Assembly (NCBI GenBank): GCA_009930125.1
Contig: RZYZ01000106.1
Location: forward strand, 1 to 7,001
Length of the DNA: 7,001 nucleotides
Source of the DNA: Clostridia bacterium
Lineage (GTDB): Bacteria > Bacillota > Clostridia > Clostridiales > Clostridiaceae
Direction of reading: 5' to 3'
Program-made: the position numbers and the translations under genes
Shown here: positions 1-6,059 of the stretch, in pieces
Layout of the letters: every line of letters begins with the position of its first letter
Numbering within the stretch: the stretch's first letter is position 1
The notes under the pieces: generated by a model
What the model saw: only the letters and a program-made list of their open reading frames with translations
Databases searched by the model: none
Told to the model about the DNA's origin: nothing

Positions 1-290
1 CTGCTGCGGTTGAGCAGAGACAGCTGTCTCTCCAGATTCCTGTCGGAAGGGTTCTCATCCAGCGCTTCCACGATGGCTTCTCCGATCCGCTCTCTCATTT
101 CCGCTGCCGCCGCATTGGTGAATGTGACCACAAGCAGCGTATCGATATCCACCTTGTCTTTTGTGATCATCTGTATGATTCTTTCCACCAGAACCGCAGT
201 CTTTCCCGACCCCGCAGCGGCGGAGACCAGAAGATTGCTTCCTCTGGCTTCTATGGCCAGGCGCTGCTCATCCGTCCAGTTATTTCCCAT
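1..290 (-). CDS. addA: AddA, ATP-dependent helicase/nuclease subunit A (N-terminal 96 residues, partial)
   Basis: This is the start of the large UvrD/Rep-type (SF1) helicase subunit of AddAB, the Gram-positive counterpart of RecBCD, which unwinds and resects double-strand breaks in the cytoplasm. The gene leaves the window at base 1, so only the first 96 codons are visible. They begin MGNNWTDEQRLAIEARGSN, with a Q-motif-like W5-T-D-E-Q9 segment. Next comes a Walker A loop AAAGSGKT at residues 24-31, then helicase motif Ia (VVTFTNAAAAEMRERI, residues 54-69). This order and spacing are characteristic of AddA, and the position directly after addB settles it. The start ATG (288-290) lies inside the last codons of addB, giving an 11-base overlap, and a strong AAGGAGGTGG site precedes it. 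The C-terminal nuclease domain is outside the window. The family is about 1,200 residues long, so most of the protein is unseen. Confidence 0.95.
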   Translation of the reverse strand, partial: MGNNWTDEQRLAIEARGSNLLVSAAAGSGKTAVLVERIIQMITKDKVDIDTLLVVTFTNAAAAEMRERIGEAIVEALDENPSDRNLERQLSLLNRS

Positions 291-3200
291 AATCGGCCAC
301 CTCCTTCTTCTTCATGTTTTCCCACAGCTCTTCTATGGGCATCGCCTTGAGATTTCTATAATGATTCTCTGCGATTTTCCCGTCAAACTGACAGATGCTC
401 TTATAGGTGCAGTAGGTACAAGGAATCTTGTCCTTGTCTTTATAGGGCATGATGGAGATATTCCCATCAAAGAGCTCCTTCAGTATTGTGCCGATACTTT
501 CTCGTACATAGTCTCTCAGAACATCAAACTCCTCTTCTGTGAGAATGATCTCCTTGTTCTTGTCCTTTCGGTTGCTGGGCGAGACCACTTCCTCGTTTTT
601 GATTTTGGCTGGAATGACCAGAGAAAACTCATCAATGTCTCTATCCATGTTGCGGATCACTCTGGCGTCTTTCAAAAGCAGCCCTTTCAGTTTCAGACTC
701 TCCAGGACCTTCTGCTCGATTTCCTCATCCGTCATGTTGATGCCGCCCTTGATCATGGGATTGTCCAGCCTGAAATACAGCACCGCCCCCGGCACAGCCT
801 GGGAAGACAGAATGCTGCTCCAGTTTCGTAGGATCACATCCAGATATACCAGCAGCTGCAGCTGCAGTCCATAGAACACATCCTTGAGTGATACATCCTT
901 GGCGGAGGACTTGTAGTCAATGATCCGGATATAGGACTTCCCGTCCATCTCCATCACATCGATCCTGTCGATTCTTCCTCGAAGAAGCGCATCTTCACCG
1001 GTTTCAGGAATCTCGATGGAAAGGGCGGGAAGGGCTTCTCCGTCTTTTCCGAATCCCAGCTCATTGAACATGGGCACGAAGCTTCCCTTTGAAATCTGCG
1101 CTGTGATGGTTTCCAGAGAACGGTTGATGATTCTCTTGACCTTTTCACCCATATGCTTATAGCGTGGTGAGCTCTTGTAGATGGTATTGGTTTTTTCGAT
1201 GGCCTGGTCCACAAGCTTATCCACGGCTTCTCGTATGAACCCTTTGTCCACCTCGGACATGGCAATCTGCATGCCTCTGATATCCTCCGTGAACTGATCG
1301 ATGACCTCATGCATCAGTGTCCCCACATCCGGTGCTGTCACTTCGTGCATGACCCGGTCCTTTGCCTTCAGGCCGTACTGGATATAGTAGGCGAAGGGGC
1401 AGGAGGTGAATCTTTCCAGCCTCGATACACTCAGATACAGCTGATCCCCATAGAGCGCCTTTACAGATTCTCGGGTGAGATTCTTGGAGAGATTGCTGTA
1501 GTTTAATCCTTCTCTGGATCTTCTCAGCCGGTCTCTGAAATCCTCCTCCTGACTGAACCAGTCATAGACTTCTCCCCATAAGGGATTCACCGGGTCACCC
1601 TGGTAGTTTCTTCTCATCTCCTTGATGAGCTCATTGAAGGTCGCAACCTTCCCTTCCACTTCCGTCATATCCCCGCTTTTCTTATCCATAGGATTGATGT
1701 AGGTCTCTTCCATAAGCGCCGGAAAGAGTTTCTTCACTCTGCCGATGACAAGGGAAGGTCTCTGGGATTTCCCATCCATATCCGCGCCCACATAGGAGAG
1801 GGACAGAAACTCACTTGGAATGGTGAAGGCCGTATAGACCAGAAACTGTTCATAGATGGACCTGGTCTTGGAATCGATGAAGAGGTCAAAGCCTTCCTCT
1901 TTCAGCTTTGCGATATCCTTATCCGTGATGATGCCTTCATCGGATATGGTTTTCGGAAATATTCCGTCATTGACCCCTAGTATATAAAGCCCTCTTATGC
2001 TGTCGCTCTTCACTCTGGCCACATCCCCCAGGATCACCTGATCCAGGGTGAGGGGAATGAGGGCGATCTTGTAGCTGATCATGGCCTGCCTCAGGATATC
2101 TCCATAGATTCCGATCTCCATTTTCTCGCTGCCCAGCACGTCCACCAGATCGTCAAAGATGGAAATAATCCCTTTGACCACTTCCTTGTGTTCCTTGGCG
2201 ATTTCCTCATCGCCCAGTCCATTGATGATGTCCACGGACTTTTCCAGTACACCATGGTCTTCCAGATGTTCGTAGAGTATTCTCGTGATTTCCTCCACAT
2301 GCTCCGCTGAAGTGATGCGCTCTCTTAGGGGTCCATAGACCGATAGGATTTTTTCCCGGATTTCATTGGTGCGCTGAAGATAGGCTTCCATAAGCTTCTC
2401 CTCATGGATATTGGGATAGGGATAGACCCAATCCTTCTGGAAACTTCCTCCTTTTATGCCATTGGCCAGAATATAGTTTTCCAGAAGGTCCACTTCCTCC
2501 GTACCGATGTGGGAGAGCCCTGTCTTAAGAAGCTTAAACAGCGCATCATAGGTGAAGCCCTGATCCGCCACCTCCACAAGGGCCAGAACATACTGGGATA
2601 GGGGACTTCCATCAATGTCTCTGCGCTTGTCCAGAAAAACAGGAATTTCGTGCTCCCGGAATACGGAAACGATGATGTTCGCGTAGGCATCGATGTTTCT
2701 GCAGAGAATCGCCAGATCCCGATATCTCAGCGAATCGTCCTCCCGGATTCTTCGTTTGATATCCAGCGCGATCTTCTCCACTTCGTCGTAGCTGTTCTGC
2801 GCTTTATAGATGCTGACGGATCTGGGTTTTTCACTGAAGCTTCTGTTGGGATAGTGAAAATACTCCGCTTCCAGATGGGCCAGTTCAGGGTTGATCCTGA
2901 ATCTCAGAGGCGTCTCATCTGGAAGGATCAGAGGCTTTTCAATGGAGACGCCCGCCATTTCCGCAGCTTCGAAGATCTTTCTTTCCGTATCTTTCGTAAT
3001 CTGGAAAACATCTCCTCTGTCATGATGCTTATCCAGGGTAAGGGTCAGCACGACTCTTTTCGCATTCTCCATGAGTTTCTCAATAAACTGCAGCTGCATC
3101 ACGGAAAAGTCGTTGAACTCATCAATAAAGACCTCCGCATTCTTCAGAAAATCCGCTTCATGAATCCTCTCTAGAGAAAAATGCATTTCGTCTGTGTTGT

Positions 3201-3723
3201 CCACATATCCTTTATGGACCTCCTCTTCAAAAGCATCATAAAAGAGCAGGATGTCCTGAAACTTCTGAATCAGCTCCTGGTCTTCCGACTCCTTTATGGT
3301 CTTTCTGAGCTCCTCCATATCCATGTCGTATCTTTTCATCTCATCCACAAGACTTTTGGCCATATCGATGAAACCGGGCTTTCCGGCCACCGCTTTGAAG
3401 AGCTTCAGATGATCCTTGATGTCACTCATGGCTTTGGTCATCAGCATGCTTTTTCCGGTGTCTGAAATGAGGGCGTGGGTAGCCCCACCCACCGTCGCAA
3501 GGATTCTCCTTGTCATAGTGCCGAAACTCATGACCGATACCTTGAATACACTGGTCTGTCCCAGCTCTTTCAGCACTTTCTGCTCCGCTCTGAAGGTATA
3601 CTGGTCCGGAACCAGAAGAATCATGTTTCTGTCCGGATGCCTTTTCATCTCTTCTCTTATTTCATCATAGATCTGGCTGGTCTTTCCACTTCCGCCGAGG
3701 CCATAGATCAGTTTAAGACTCAT
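280..3723 (-). CDS. addB: AddB, ATP-dependent helicase/deoxyribonuclease subunit B
   Basis: AddB is the second subunit of the AddAB double-strand-break resection complex. It has an inactivated-helicase-like fold, an N-terminal P-loop, and a C-terminal RecB-type nuclease that cuts one of the two strands. The chosen start (MSLKLIYGLGGSGKT) gives 1147 residues, close to the roughly 1,160 usual for Bacillus AddB. It puts the Walker A motif GLGGSGKT at residues 8-15, as expected, and has GGAAG 7 bases upstream. The nuclease domain shows GRIDRID at 916-922, then IIDYKSS with D936 and K938 as metal and catalytic residues, then GLQLQLLVYLD. C775 (in RFTSCPFAYY) and C1102, C1105 and C1111 (C-x2-C-x5-C) match the four cysteines that hold the 4Fe-4S cluster in B. 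subtilis AddB. All hallmark residues are intact, so the subunit should be active. It is the first gene of an addB-addA operon and overlaps addA by 11 bases. An in-frame ATG at 3825 was rejected because it would precede the likely promoter. Confidence 0.97.
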   Translation of the reverse strand: MSLKLIYGLGGSGKTSQIYDEIREEMKRHPDRNMILLVPDQYTFRAEQKVLKELGQTSVFKVSVMSFGTMTRRILATVGGATHALISDTGKSMLMTKAMSDIKDHLKLFKAVAGKPGFIDMAKSLVDEMKRYDMDMEELRKTIKESEDQELIQKFQDILLFYDAFEEEVHKGYVDNTDEMHFSLERIHEADFLKNAEVFIDEFNDFSVMQLQFIEKLMENAKRVVLTLTLDKHHDRGDVFQITKDTERKIFEAAEMAGVSIEKPLILPDETPLRFRINPELAHLEAEYFHYPNRSFSEKPRSVSIYKAQNSYDEVEKIALDIKRRIREDDSLRYRDLAILCRNIDAYANIIVSVFREHEIPVFLDKRRDIDGSPLSQYVLALVEVADQGFTYDALFKLLKTGLSHIGTEEVDLLENYILANGIKGGSFQKDWVYPYPNIHEEKLMEAYLQRTNEIREKILSVYGPLRERITSAEHVEEITRILYEHLEDHGVLEKSVDIINGLGDEEIAKEHKEVVKGIISIFDDLVDVLGSEKMEIGIYGDILRQAMISYKIALIPLTLDQVILGDVARVKSDSIRGLYILGVNDGIFPKTISDEGIITDKDIAKLKEEGFDLFIDSKTRSIYEQFLVYTAFTIPSEFLSLSYVGADMDGKSQRPSLVIGRVKKLFPALMEETYINPMDKKSGDMTEVEGKVATFNELIKEMRRNYQGDPVNPLWGEVYDWFSQEEDFRDRLRRSREGLNYSNLSKNLTRESVKALYGDQLYLSVSRLERFTSCPFAYYIQYGLKAKDRVMHEVTAPDVGTLMHEVIDQFTEDIRGMQIAMSEVDKGFIREAVDKLVDQAIEKTNTIYKSSPRYKHMGEKVKRIINRSLETITAQISKGSFVPMFNELGFGKDGEALPALSIEIPETGEDALLRGRIDRIDVMEMDGKSYIRIIDYKSSAKDVSLKDVFYGLQLQLLVYLDVILRNWSSILSSQAVPGAVLYFRLDNPMIKGGINMTDEEIEQKVLESLKLKGLLLKDARVIRNMDRDIDEFSLVIPAKIKNEEVVSPSNRKDKNKEIILTEEEFDVLRDYVRESIGTILKELFDGNISIMPYKDKDKIPCTYCTYKSICQFDGKIAENHYRNLKAMPIEELWENMKKKEVADYGK
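297..306 (-). promoter_or_regulatory. Ribosome binding site of addA inside the addB coding sequence
   Basis: On the minus strand AAGGAGGTGG, nearly the full anti-16S complement, stands 6 bases before the addA ATG. It is embedded in the last codons of addB. It decides the addA start and suggests translational coupling, so the two subunits can be made in balanced amounts from one message. No separate addA promoter is evident. Confidence 0.85.
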
Positions 3724-3763
3724 TGTTTCACTTCCTTCGTCATTATCTTTACTCACTAGTCTC

Positions 3764-3792
3764 ATTATACTATAGGAACTATCCCGAAAAAC
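3764..3792 (-). promoter_or_regulatory. Probable promoter of addB-addA
   Basis: On the minus strand a perfect -10 box TATAAT (3769-3764) lies about 40 bases before the addB ATG. At a 17-bp spacing the -35 position holds only GTTTTT (3792-3787), a poor match. The -10 placement would give a 5' leader of about 34 bases. The weak -35 suggests modest constitutive expression, as expected for a repair nuclease. No SOS-type operator was seen. Confidence 0.5.
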
Positions 3793-3815
3793 GGACATTT
3801 CAGAGAGAACATGGT

Positions 3816-3835
3816 TTATCGGCACTTATCGGCAC
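3816..3835. repeat. Perfect tandem repeat of a 10-mer in the addB/tRNA-Ser divergent region
   Basis: TTATCGGCAC occurs twice head to tail with no mismatch. The pair sits upstream of both the addB promoter (minus strand) and the tRNA-Ser promoter (plus strand), about one helical turn per unit. Such placement is compatible with a protein binding the same DNA face twice, but it may also be a simple duplication. No known motif is recognised. Confidence 0.6.
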
Positions 3836-3862
3836 TGCGAAGGACCAAAAAGCCGAAATCTA

Positions 3863-3891
3863 TTGACACTGGTCCATCCCATTGCTATAAT
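3863..3891 (+). promoter_or_regulatory. Consensus sigma-A promoter of the tRNA-Ser gene
   Basis: TTGACA (3863-3868) and TATAAT (3886-3891) are separated by exactly 17 bases, a perfect match to the housekeeping promoter consensus. Transcription should start near 3898, about 30 bases before the tRNA. Strong unregulated promoters of this kind are typical of stable RNA genes. GGACCA (3842-3847) and TGGTCC (3870-3875) form a short inverted repeat around the -35 box, which may be chance. Confidence 0.9.
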
Positions 3892-3928
3892 GTGTTTTGT
3901 GGTAATTTAATAGTAATCACTTCGGTTT

Positions 3929-4019
3929 GGAGAACTACTCAAGAGGCCGAAGAGGCGCCCCTGCTAAGGGCGTAGGTCGGGTAACCGGCGCGAGGGTTCA
4001 AATCCCTCGTTCTCCGCCA
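3929..4019 (+). tRNA. tRNA-Ser (anticodon GCU)
   Basis: The gene folds into a complete class II tRNA. The acceptor stem is GGAGAAC (3929-3935) with GTTCTCC (4009-4015). Discriminator G is at 4016 and CCA is encoded at 4017-4019. The D-arm stem is CTC/GAG. The anticodon stem is CGCCC/GGGCG around loop CTGCTAA, with anticodon GCT at 3963-3965. The extra arm is long, with a CGG-GTAA-CCG hairpin. The T-arm is GAGGG-TTCAAAT-CCCTC. The long variable arm and G73 are serine identity features, and GCU reads AGC and AGU codons. It stands alone between its own promoter and terminator, not in an rRNA or tRNA cluster, and no sign of an integrated element is seen at its 3' end. Confidence 0.97.
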
Positions 4020-4020
4020 T

Positions 4021-4061
4021 AAAAGACATATCTCTCAACGATGAGAAGATATGTCTTTTTT
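4021..4061 (+). terminator. Intrinsic terminator of the tRNA-Ser gene
   Basis: AAAAGACATATCT (4021-4033) pairs perfectly with AGATATGTCTTTT (4047-4059). Inside it a further CTCA/TGAG pairing closes an ACGA loop, with one bulged A. The stem runs directly into a T-tract ending at 4061. It begins 2 bases after the tRNA CCA end, so transcripts should stop here unless they read through into the Nudix gene. Confidence 0.88.
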
Positions 4062-4121
4062 CATTCTTTCAACTGTTATTATGACTATGATACACCCTGA
4101 TATAAGAGGAGAGATTCGTTC

Positions 4122-4592
4122 ATGCTGGAAAAAACATTTGGCCATAAAAAACCTGATGTGAGCTATCAGGAGCGTACAGGTGCCTATGGCATCGGATTTT
4201 CAGCCGATGGCAGGGTCCCTGTGGCAATGACCCATCTGCATAATGGAGAGAAGGGGTACTTCCTTCTTGGCGGTGAGATTGAGGCTTCTGAAAGTCACGC
4301 TGATTGCATCATCAGAGAATCTCTGGAAGAGGCAGGCCTTGGTGTTGTTCTGAAAGAGCTCATCTGCAGAGGTGATTATTATCACTATGTGCACAGAATG
4401 CAGCAGGATTTTCACGGCATCGGCTATTTCTACTATATGGAAATCGGTGAAATACTTTCTGAACCGACTGAGCCGGATCACCTTCTGGTATGGCTGACCC
4501 TTCCTGAGATCAGCGAGAAACTGTTTTTACCCCACCAGGTCTGGGCGGTGGAAGAGACCTATAAGTTTCTTCGCAGCAGGAACCTCCGATAA
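4122..4592 (+). CDS. Nudix hydrolase (MutT family), substrate unknown
   Basis: This is a 156-residue soluble protein that should hydrolyse a nucleoside diphosphate linked to another moiety, using divalent metal. The Nudix box is at residues 51-73: GEIEASE, seven residues, then R65-E66-S-L-E69-E70-A-G72-L. It matches G-x5-E-x7-R-E-U-x-E-E-x-G-U except that the U after RE is Ser. E66, E69 and E70 are the expected metal ligands, so catalysis should be intact. The length is typical of single-domain Nudix enzymes. No extra domain, signal peptide or membrane segment is present. The start has AGAGGAG about 10 bases upstream. The gene is monocistronic and lies between the tRNA-Ser terminator and a convergent sugar kinase gene. 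Its promoter is uncertain: TATGAT at 4086-4091 could be a -10 box, but no good -35 is seen. Nudix substrates cannot be read from the box alone, so a role in 8-oxo-dGTP clean-up is only one possibility. Confidence 0.93.
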   Translation: MLEKTFGHKKPDVSYQERTGAYGIGFSADGRVPVAMTHLHNGEKGYFLLGGEIEASESHADCIIRESLEEAGLGVVLKELICRGDYYHYVHRMQQDFHGIGYFYYMEIGEILSEPTEPDHLLVWLTLPEISEKLFLPHQVWAVEETYKFLRSRNLR

Positions 4593-4647
4593 TTGAGGTT
4601 CACGCCCCTATACACGAAGCGCATTGCTTCCAAAACTACCCACTCAC

Positions 4648-4680
4648 TTAAAAACCATCTCGAAAAGAGATGGTTTTTAA
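4648..4680. terminator. Symmetrical (bidirectional) terminator between the Nudix and sugar kinase genes
   Basis: TTAAAAACCATCTC (4648-4661) pairs perfectly with GAGATGGTTTTTAA (4667-4680) around a GAAAA loop. The A and T runs are part of the stem, so either strand ends in a T-run after a GC-containing stem. It lies 56 bases past the Nudix stop and is the only T-tailed hairpin available to stop that transcript. It could also back up the minus-strand terminator next to it. Confidence 0.7.
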
Positions 4681-4707
4681 AGTGCAGAGAAACTGCTTCC
4701 ATATGGG

Positions 4708-4746
4708 AAAAAAGGCTCACCGGATGGTTACCCTCTCCGGTGAGCC
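4708..4746 (-). terminator. Intrinsic terminator of the sugar kinase gene
   Basis: On the minus strand GGCTCACCGG (4746-4737) pairs with CCGGTGAGCC (4723-4714) and is followed at once by six T (4713-4708). It starts 18 bases after the kinase stop codon. The GC-rich 10-bp stem makes it a strong terminator and shows that the kinase message ends here. Confidence 0.9.
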
Positions 4747-4764
4747 GCTTCTTCCTATTACACG

Positions 4765-5682
4765 CTATTTCTGCTCTGCAAGAAATGCATCGATCTCTTC
4801 CTTAGTTGGAAGGGATGGCTGTGCGCCCAGTTTCAGGCAGGTGAGTGCTCCAGCTGCGTTGGCGATTCTGGCAGCTTCTCTTAGATCTCCGGTGTCCACG
4901 AAGGCATTGGCAAGAACGCCAGTGAATGCGTCTCCTGCTGCGGTAGGATCAACGGCTTTGATCTTGAATGGTGGAACCATTTCGTCATATCCCTCTCCAT
5001 AGAGATAAGATCCTCTTTCTCCCATCTTCAGCACCACGTACTTGGCACCGTTTCTCTCCTGAAGCTTCTTGGCAGCTTCTCTTGCGCTGTCCTGATCCTT
5101 CGGATAGATTCCTACGAGGGCTTCCGTTTCCGTTTCGTTTGGAGACAGGATGGTGACAGGAGGCAGACCTTCCAGATCGTACTTCTGGGCTGGACCTGCA
5201 TCAAGAACGGTGATAATGCCTTTTTCATTGGCAATCTCAATGGCTCTCTTGTTTGTTTCAAATGGAATTTCAAACTGAAGAAGAACCGCATCGAATGGAT
5301 CTTTGAATGCTTCATCCAGCTGATCTGGTGGTGTCTTCATATTTGCACCCGGGAAGATGATGAGGCGGTTCTGTCCGTTGTCTTCCAATGTGATGGCAAC
5401 AAATCCGCTGTTTTCCCCTTCCTTTTCGATGACATGTTTCGTATCGATTCCAGCCTCGGTCCATTTGTTCAGAAGATACTCTCCATTGGTATCTTTTCCG
5501 ATGGTGGCATAGGCAGAAACCTCTGCACCCGCTCTTCTTGCCGCAACTGCAGCATTGCTTCCCTTACCGCCAGGTGCATTGCTGTAACCATGCCCTAGTA
5601 CACTCTCACTGGGTTTTGGTGCTCTCTCGCAGCGAAGAATCAGATCCATCATTACACTACCTACAAGTAAAATCTTAGCCAT
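4765..5682 (-). CDS. Ribokinase-family sugar kinase, probable deoxyribokinase
   Basis: This is a 305-residue cytoplasmic PfkB-family kinase that should phosphorylate the 5-hydroxyl of a pentose with ATP. The N-terminal GGKGSN signature is at residues 38-43, IGKD at 61-64, E138 in LLQFEIPFE and PNETETE at 181-187. The anion-hole and catalytic-base motif is DPTAAGDAF at 245-253, with D251 as base. The ending GAQPSLPTKEEIDAFL closely resembles E. coli RbsK. Near the N-terminus, where E. coli ribokinase reads GSINAD with ribose-binding Asn14 and Asp16, this protein reads GSVMMD: Asp is kept (D13) but Asn is Met (M11). In Salmonella deoxyribokinase the same position is Met10, described as the residue that separates deoxyribose from ribose. 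I therefore infer 2-deoxyribose as substrate, with ribose as the alternative. The start has GGGAGGGG 4 bases before the ATG. The gene is monocistronic, with its own promoter, operator-like palindrome and terminator. No transporter or deoC lies next to it in the window. Confidence 0.93.
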   Translation of the reverse strand: MAKILLVGSVMMDLILRCERAPKPSESVLGHGYSNAPGGKGSNAAVAARRAGAEVSAYATIGKDTNGEYLLNKWTEAGIDTKHVIEKEGENSGFVAITLEDNGQNRLIIFPGANMKTPPDQLDEAFKDPFDAVLLQFEIPFETNKRAIEIANEKGIITVLDAGPAQKYDLEGLPPVTILSPNETETEALVGIYPKDQDSAREAAKKLQERNGAKYVVLKMGERGSYLYGEGYDEMVPPFKIKAVDPTAAGDAFTGVLANAFVDTGDLREAARIANAAGALTCLKLGAQPSLPTKEEIDAFLAEQK

Positions 5683-5717
5683 GATACCCCTCCCTGAATT
5701 TTATTATTTCTGTGTAA

Positions 5718-5746
5718 ACATTATCATCAACAGAAATTTCTGTCAA
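5718..5746 (-). promoter_or_regulatory. Promoter of the sugar kinase gene
   Basis: On the minus strand a perfect -35 box TTGACA (5746-5741) is followed after 17 bases by TAATGT (5723-5718). A GATAAT (5725-5720) at 15 bases is the alternative -10. Transcription would start near 5711, leaving a leader of about 30 bases before the ATG. The spacer is largely filled by a perfect palindrome, which implies control by a DNA-binding protein. Confidence 0.72.
5730..5743. promoter_or_regulatory. Candidate operator: 14-bp perfect palindrome in the kinase promoter
   Basis: ACAGAAATTTCTGT is its own reverse complement. It overlaps the -35 box and covers most of the spacer, where a bound repressor would block RNA polymerase. 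The half-site ACAGAAAT recurs on the minus strand at 5713-5706, near the expected transcription start. A near-copy ACAGAAATTTC occurs on the plus strand at 5866-5876. The regulator is not in the window; a sugar-responsive repressor (DeoR, LacI or GntR type) is a guess from function only. Confidence 0.55.
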
Positions 5747-5999
5747 TTGCTTGAATAGCGAAAACGACAAAGTGTAATGATCCAATTAATCGTCTGAAAC
5801 TATTGCAATGACTAGTTATGAGAAATTTACGCCAGCATCATCAATGATATCAGGTTACTATATTCACAGAAATTTCACGGTTACCGTACGCTCCTCTTCC
5901 GGCATTTACATTCTGAAATTTTCCGATTTCATAAAACATCTGTCTCTATCTGGCAAACAGACCGATTTTGTAAACCTTGCCATTGATATTTTCGTAAAA
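5747..5999. other. Intergenic stretch without a credible gene
   Basis: Between the kinase promoter and the T-box leader lies AT-rich DNA. It holds a 76-codon plus-strand frame (5808-6038) with no ribosome binding site and no recognisable motif, judged spurious. A weak plus-strand promoter-like pair, TTGAAT (5751-5756) and TGTAAT (5773-5778, 16-bp spacer), has nothing convincing downstream. The palindrome-like ACAGAAATTTC at 5866-5876 and AGAAATTT at 5821-5828 echo the kinase operator. No RNA gene is recognised here. Confidence 0.5.
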
Positions 6000-6034
6000 A
6001 TCAGGGAAAACATTGCATTTATTTTTTTCCTGAT
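6000..6034 (-). terminator. Possible minus-strand terminator hairpin upstream of the T-box
   Basis: ATCAGGGAAAA (6000-6010) pairs with TTTTTCCTGAT (6024-6034), 11 pairs with one G-T. Read on the minus strand the stem is followed by a short T-run (6000-5996, partly shared with the stem). On the plus strand there is no T-tract. It could stop antisense transcripts from reaching the kinase gene. The stem is AT-rich and its loop contains the -35 candidate of the T-box promoter, so it may be coincidental. Confidence 0.3.
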
Positions 6035-6041
6035 GTAAGAT
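6013..6041 (+). promoter_or_regulatory. Probable promoter of the T-box/transporter operon
   Basis: TTGCAT (6013-6018) and TAAGAT (6036-6041) are 17 bases apart and would start transcription near 6048, just before stem I of the T-box. Both boxes are imperfect. It is the best-placed pair, because the leader must begin close to 6050-6060. Confidence 0.5.
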
Positions 6042-6059
6042 AGGCTCAATAATTTAATT

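Noticed and set aside
10..831. 273-codon plus-strand frame across addA and addB
   Set aside because: It is antisense to two well-supported genes and spans both of them. It shows no family motif and no ribosome binding site, so it is a shadow.
3724..3825. Upstream extension of addB to an ATG at 3825 (34 extra residues)
   Set aside because: The extension contains the TATAAT box likely to drive the gene. It also moves the Walker A motif away from its usual place near residue 10, and a better-placed ribosome binding site serves the ATG at 3723.
3929..4061. tRNA-Ser as an integration site of a mobile element
   Set aside because: No integrase gene, no repeat of the tRNA 3' end downstream, and the DNA after the tRNA is an ordinary terminator and Nudix gene.
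4580..4601. Hairpin GAACCTC/GAGGTTC across the Nudix stop codon
   Set aside because: Only 7 pairs around an 8-base loop and no T-tract, so it is not an intrinsic terminator; the hairpin at 4648-4680 serves better.
4593..4805. 70-codon plus-strand frame right after the Nudix gene
   Set aside because: It reads through both terminator hairpins and the end of the convergent kinase gene, and has no ribosome binding site.
5808..6038. 76-codon plus-strand frame in the intergenic stretch
   Set aside because: No ribosome binding site, no recognisable motif and AT-rich composition; it ends inside the -10 box of the T-box promoter.
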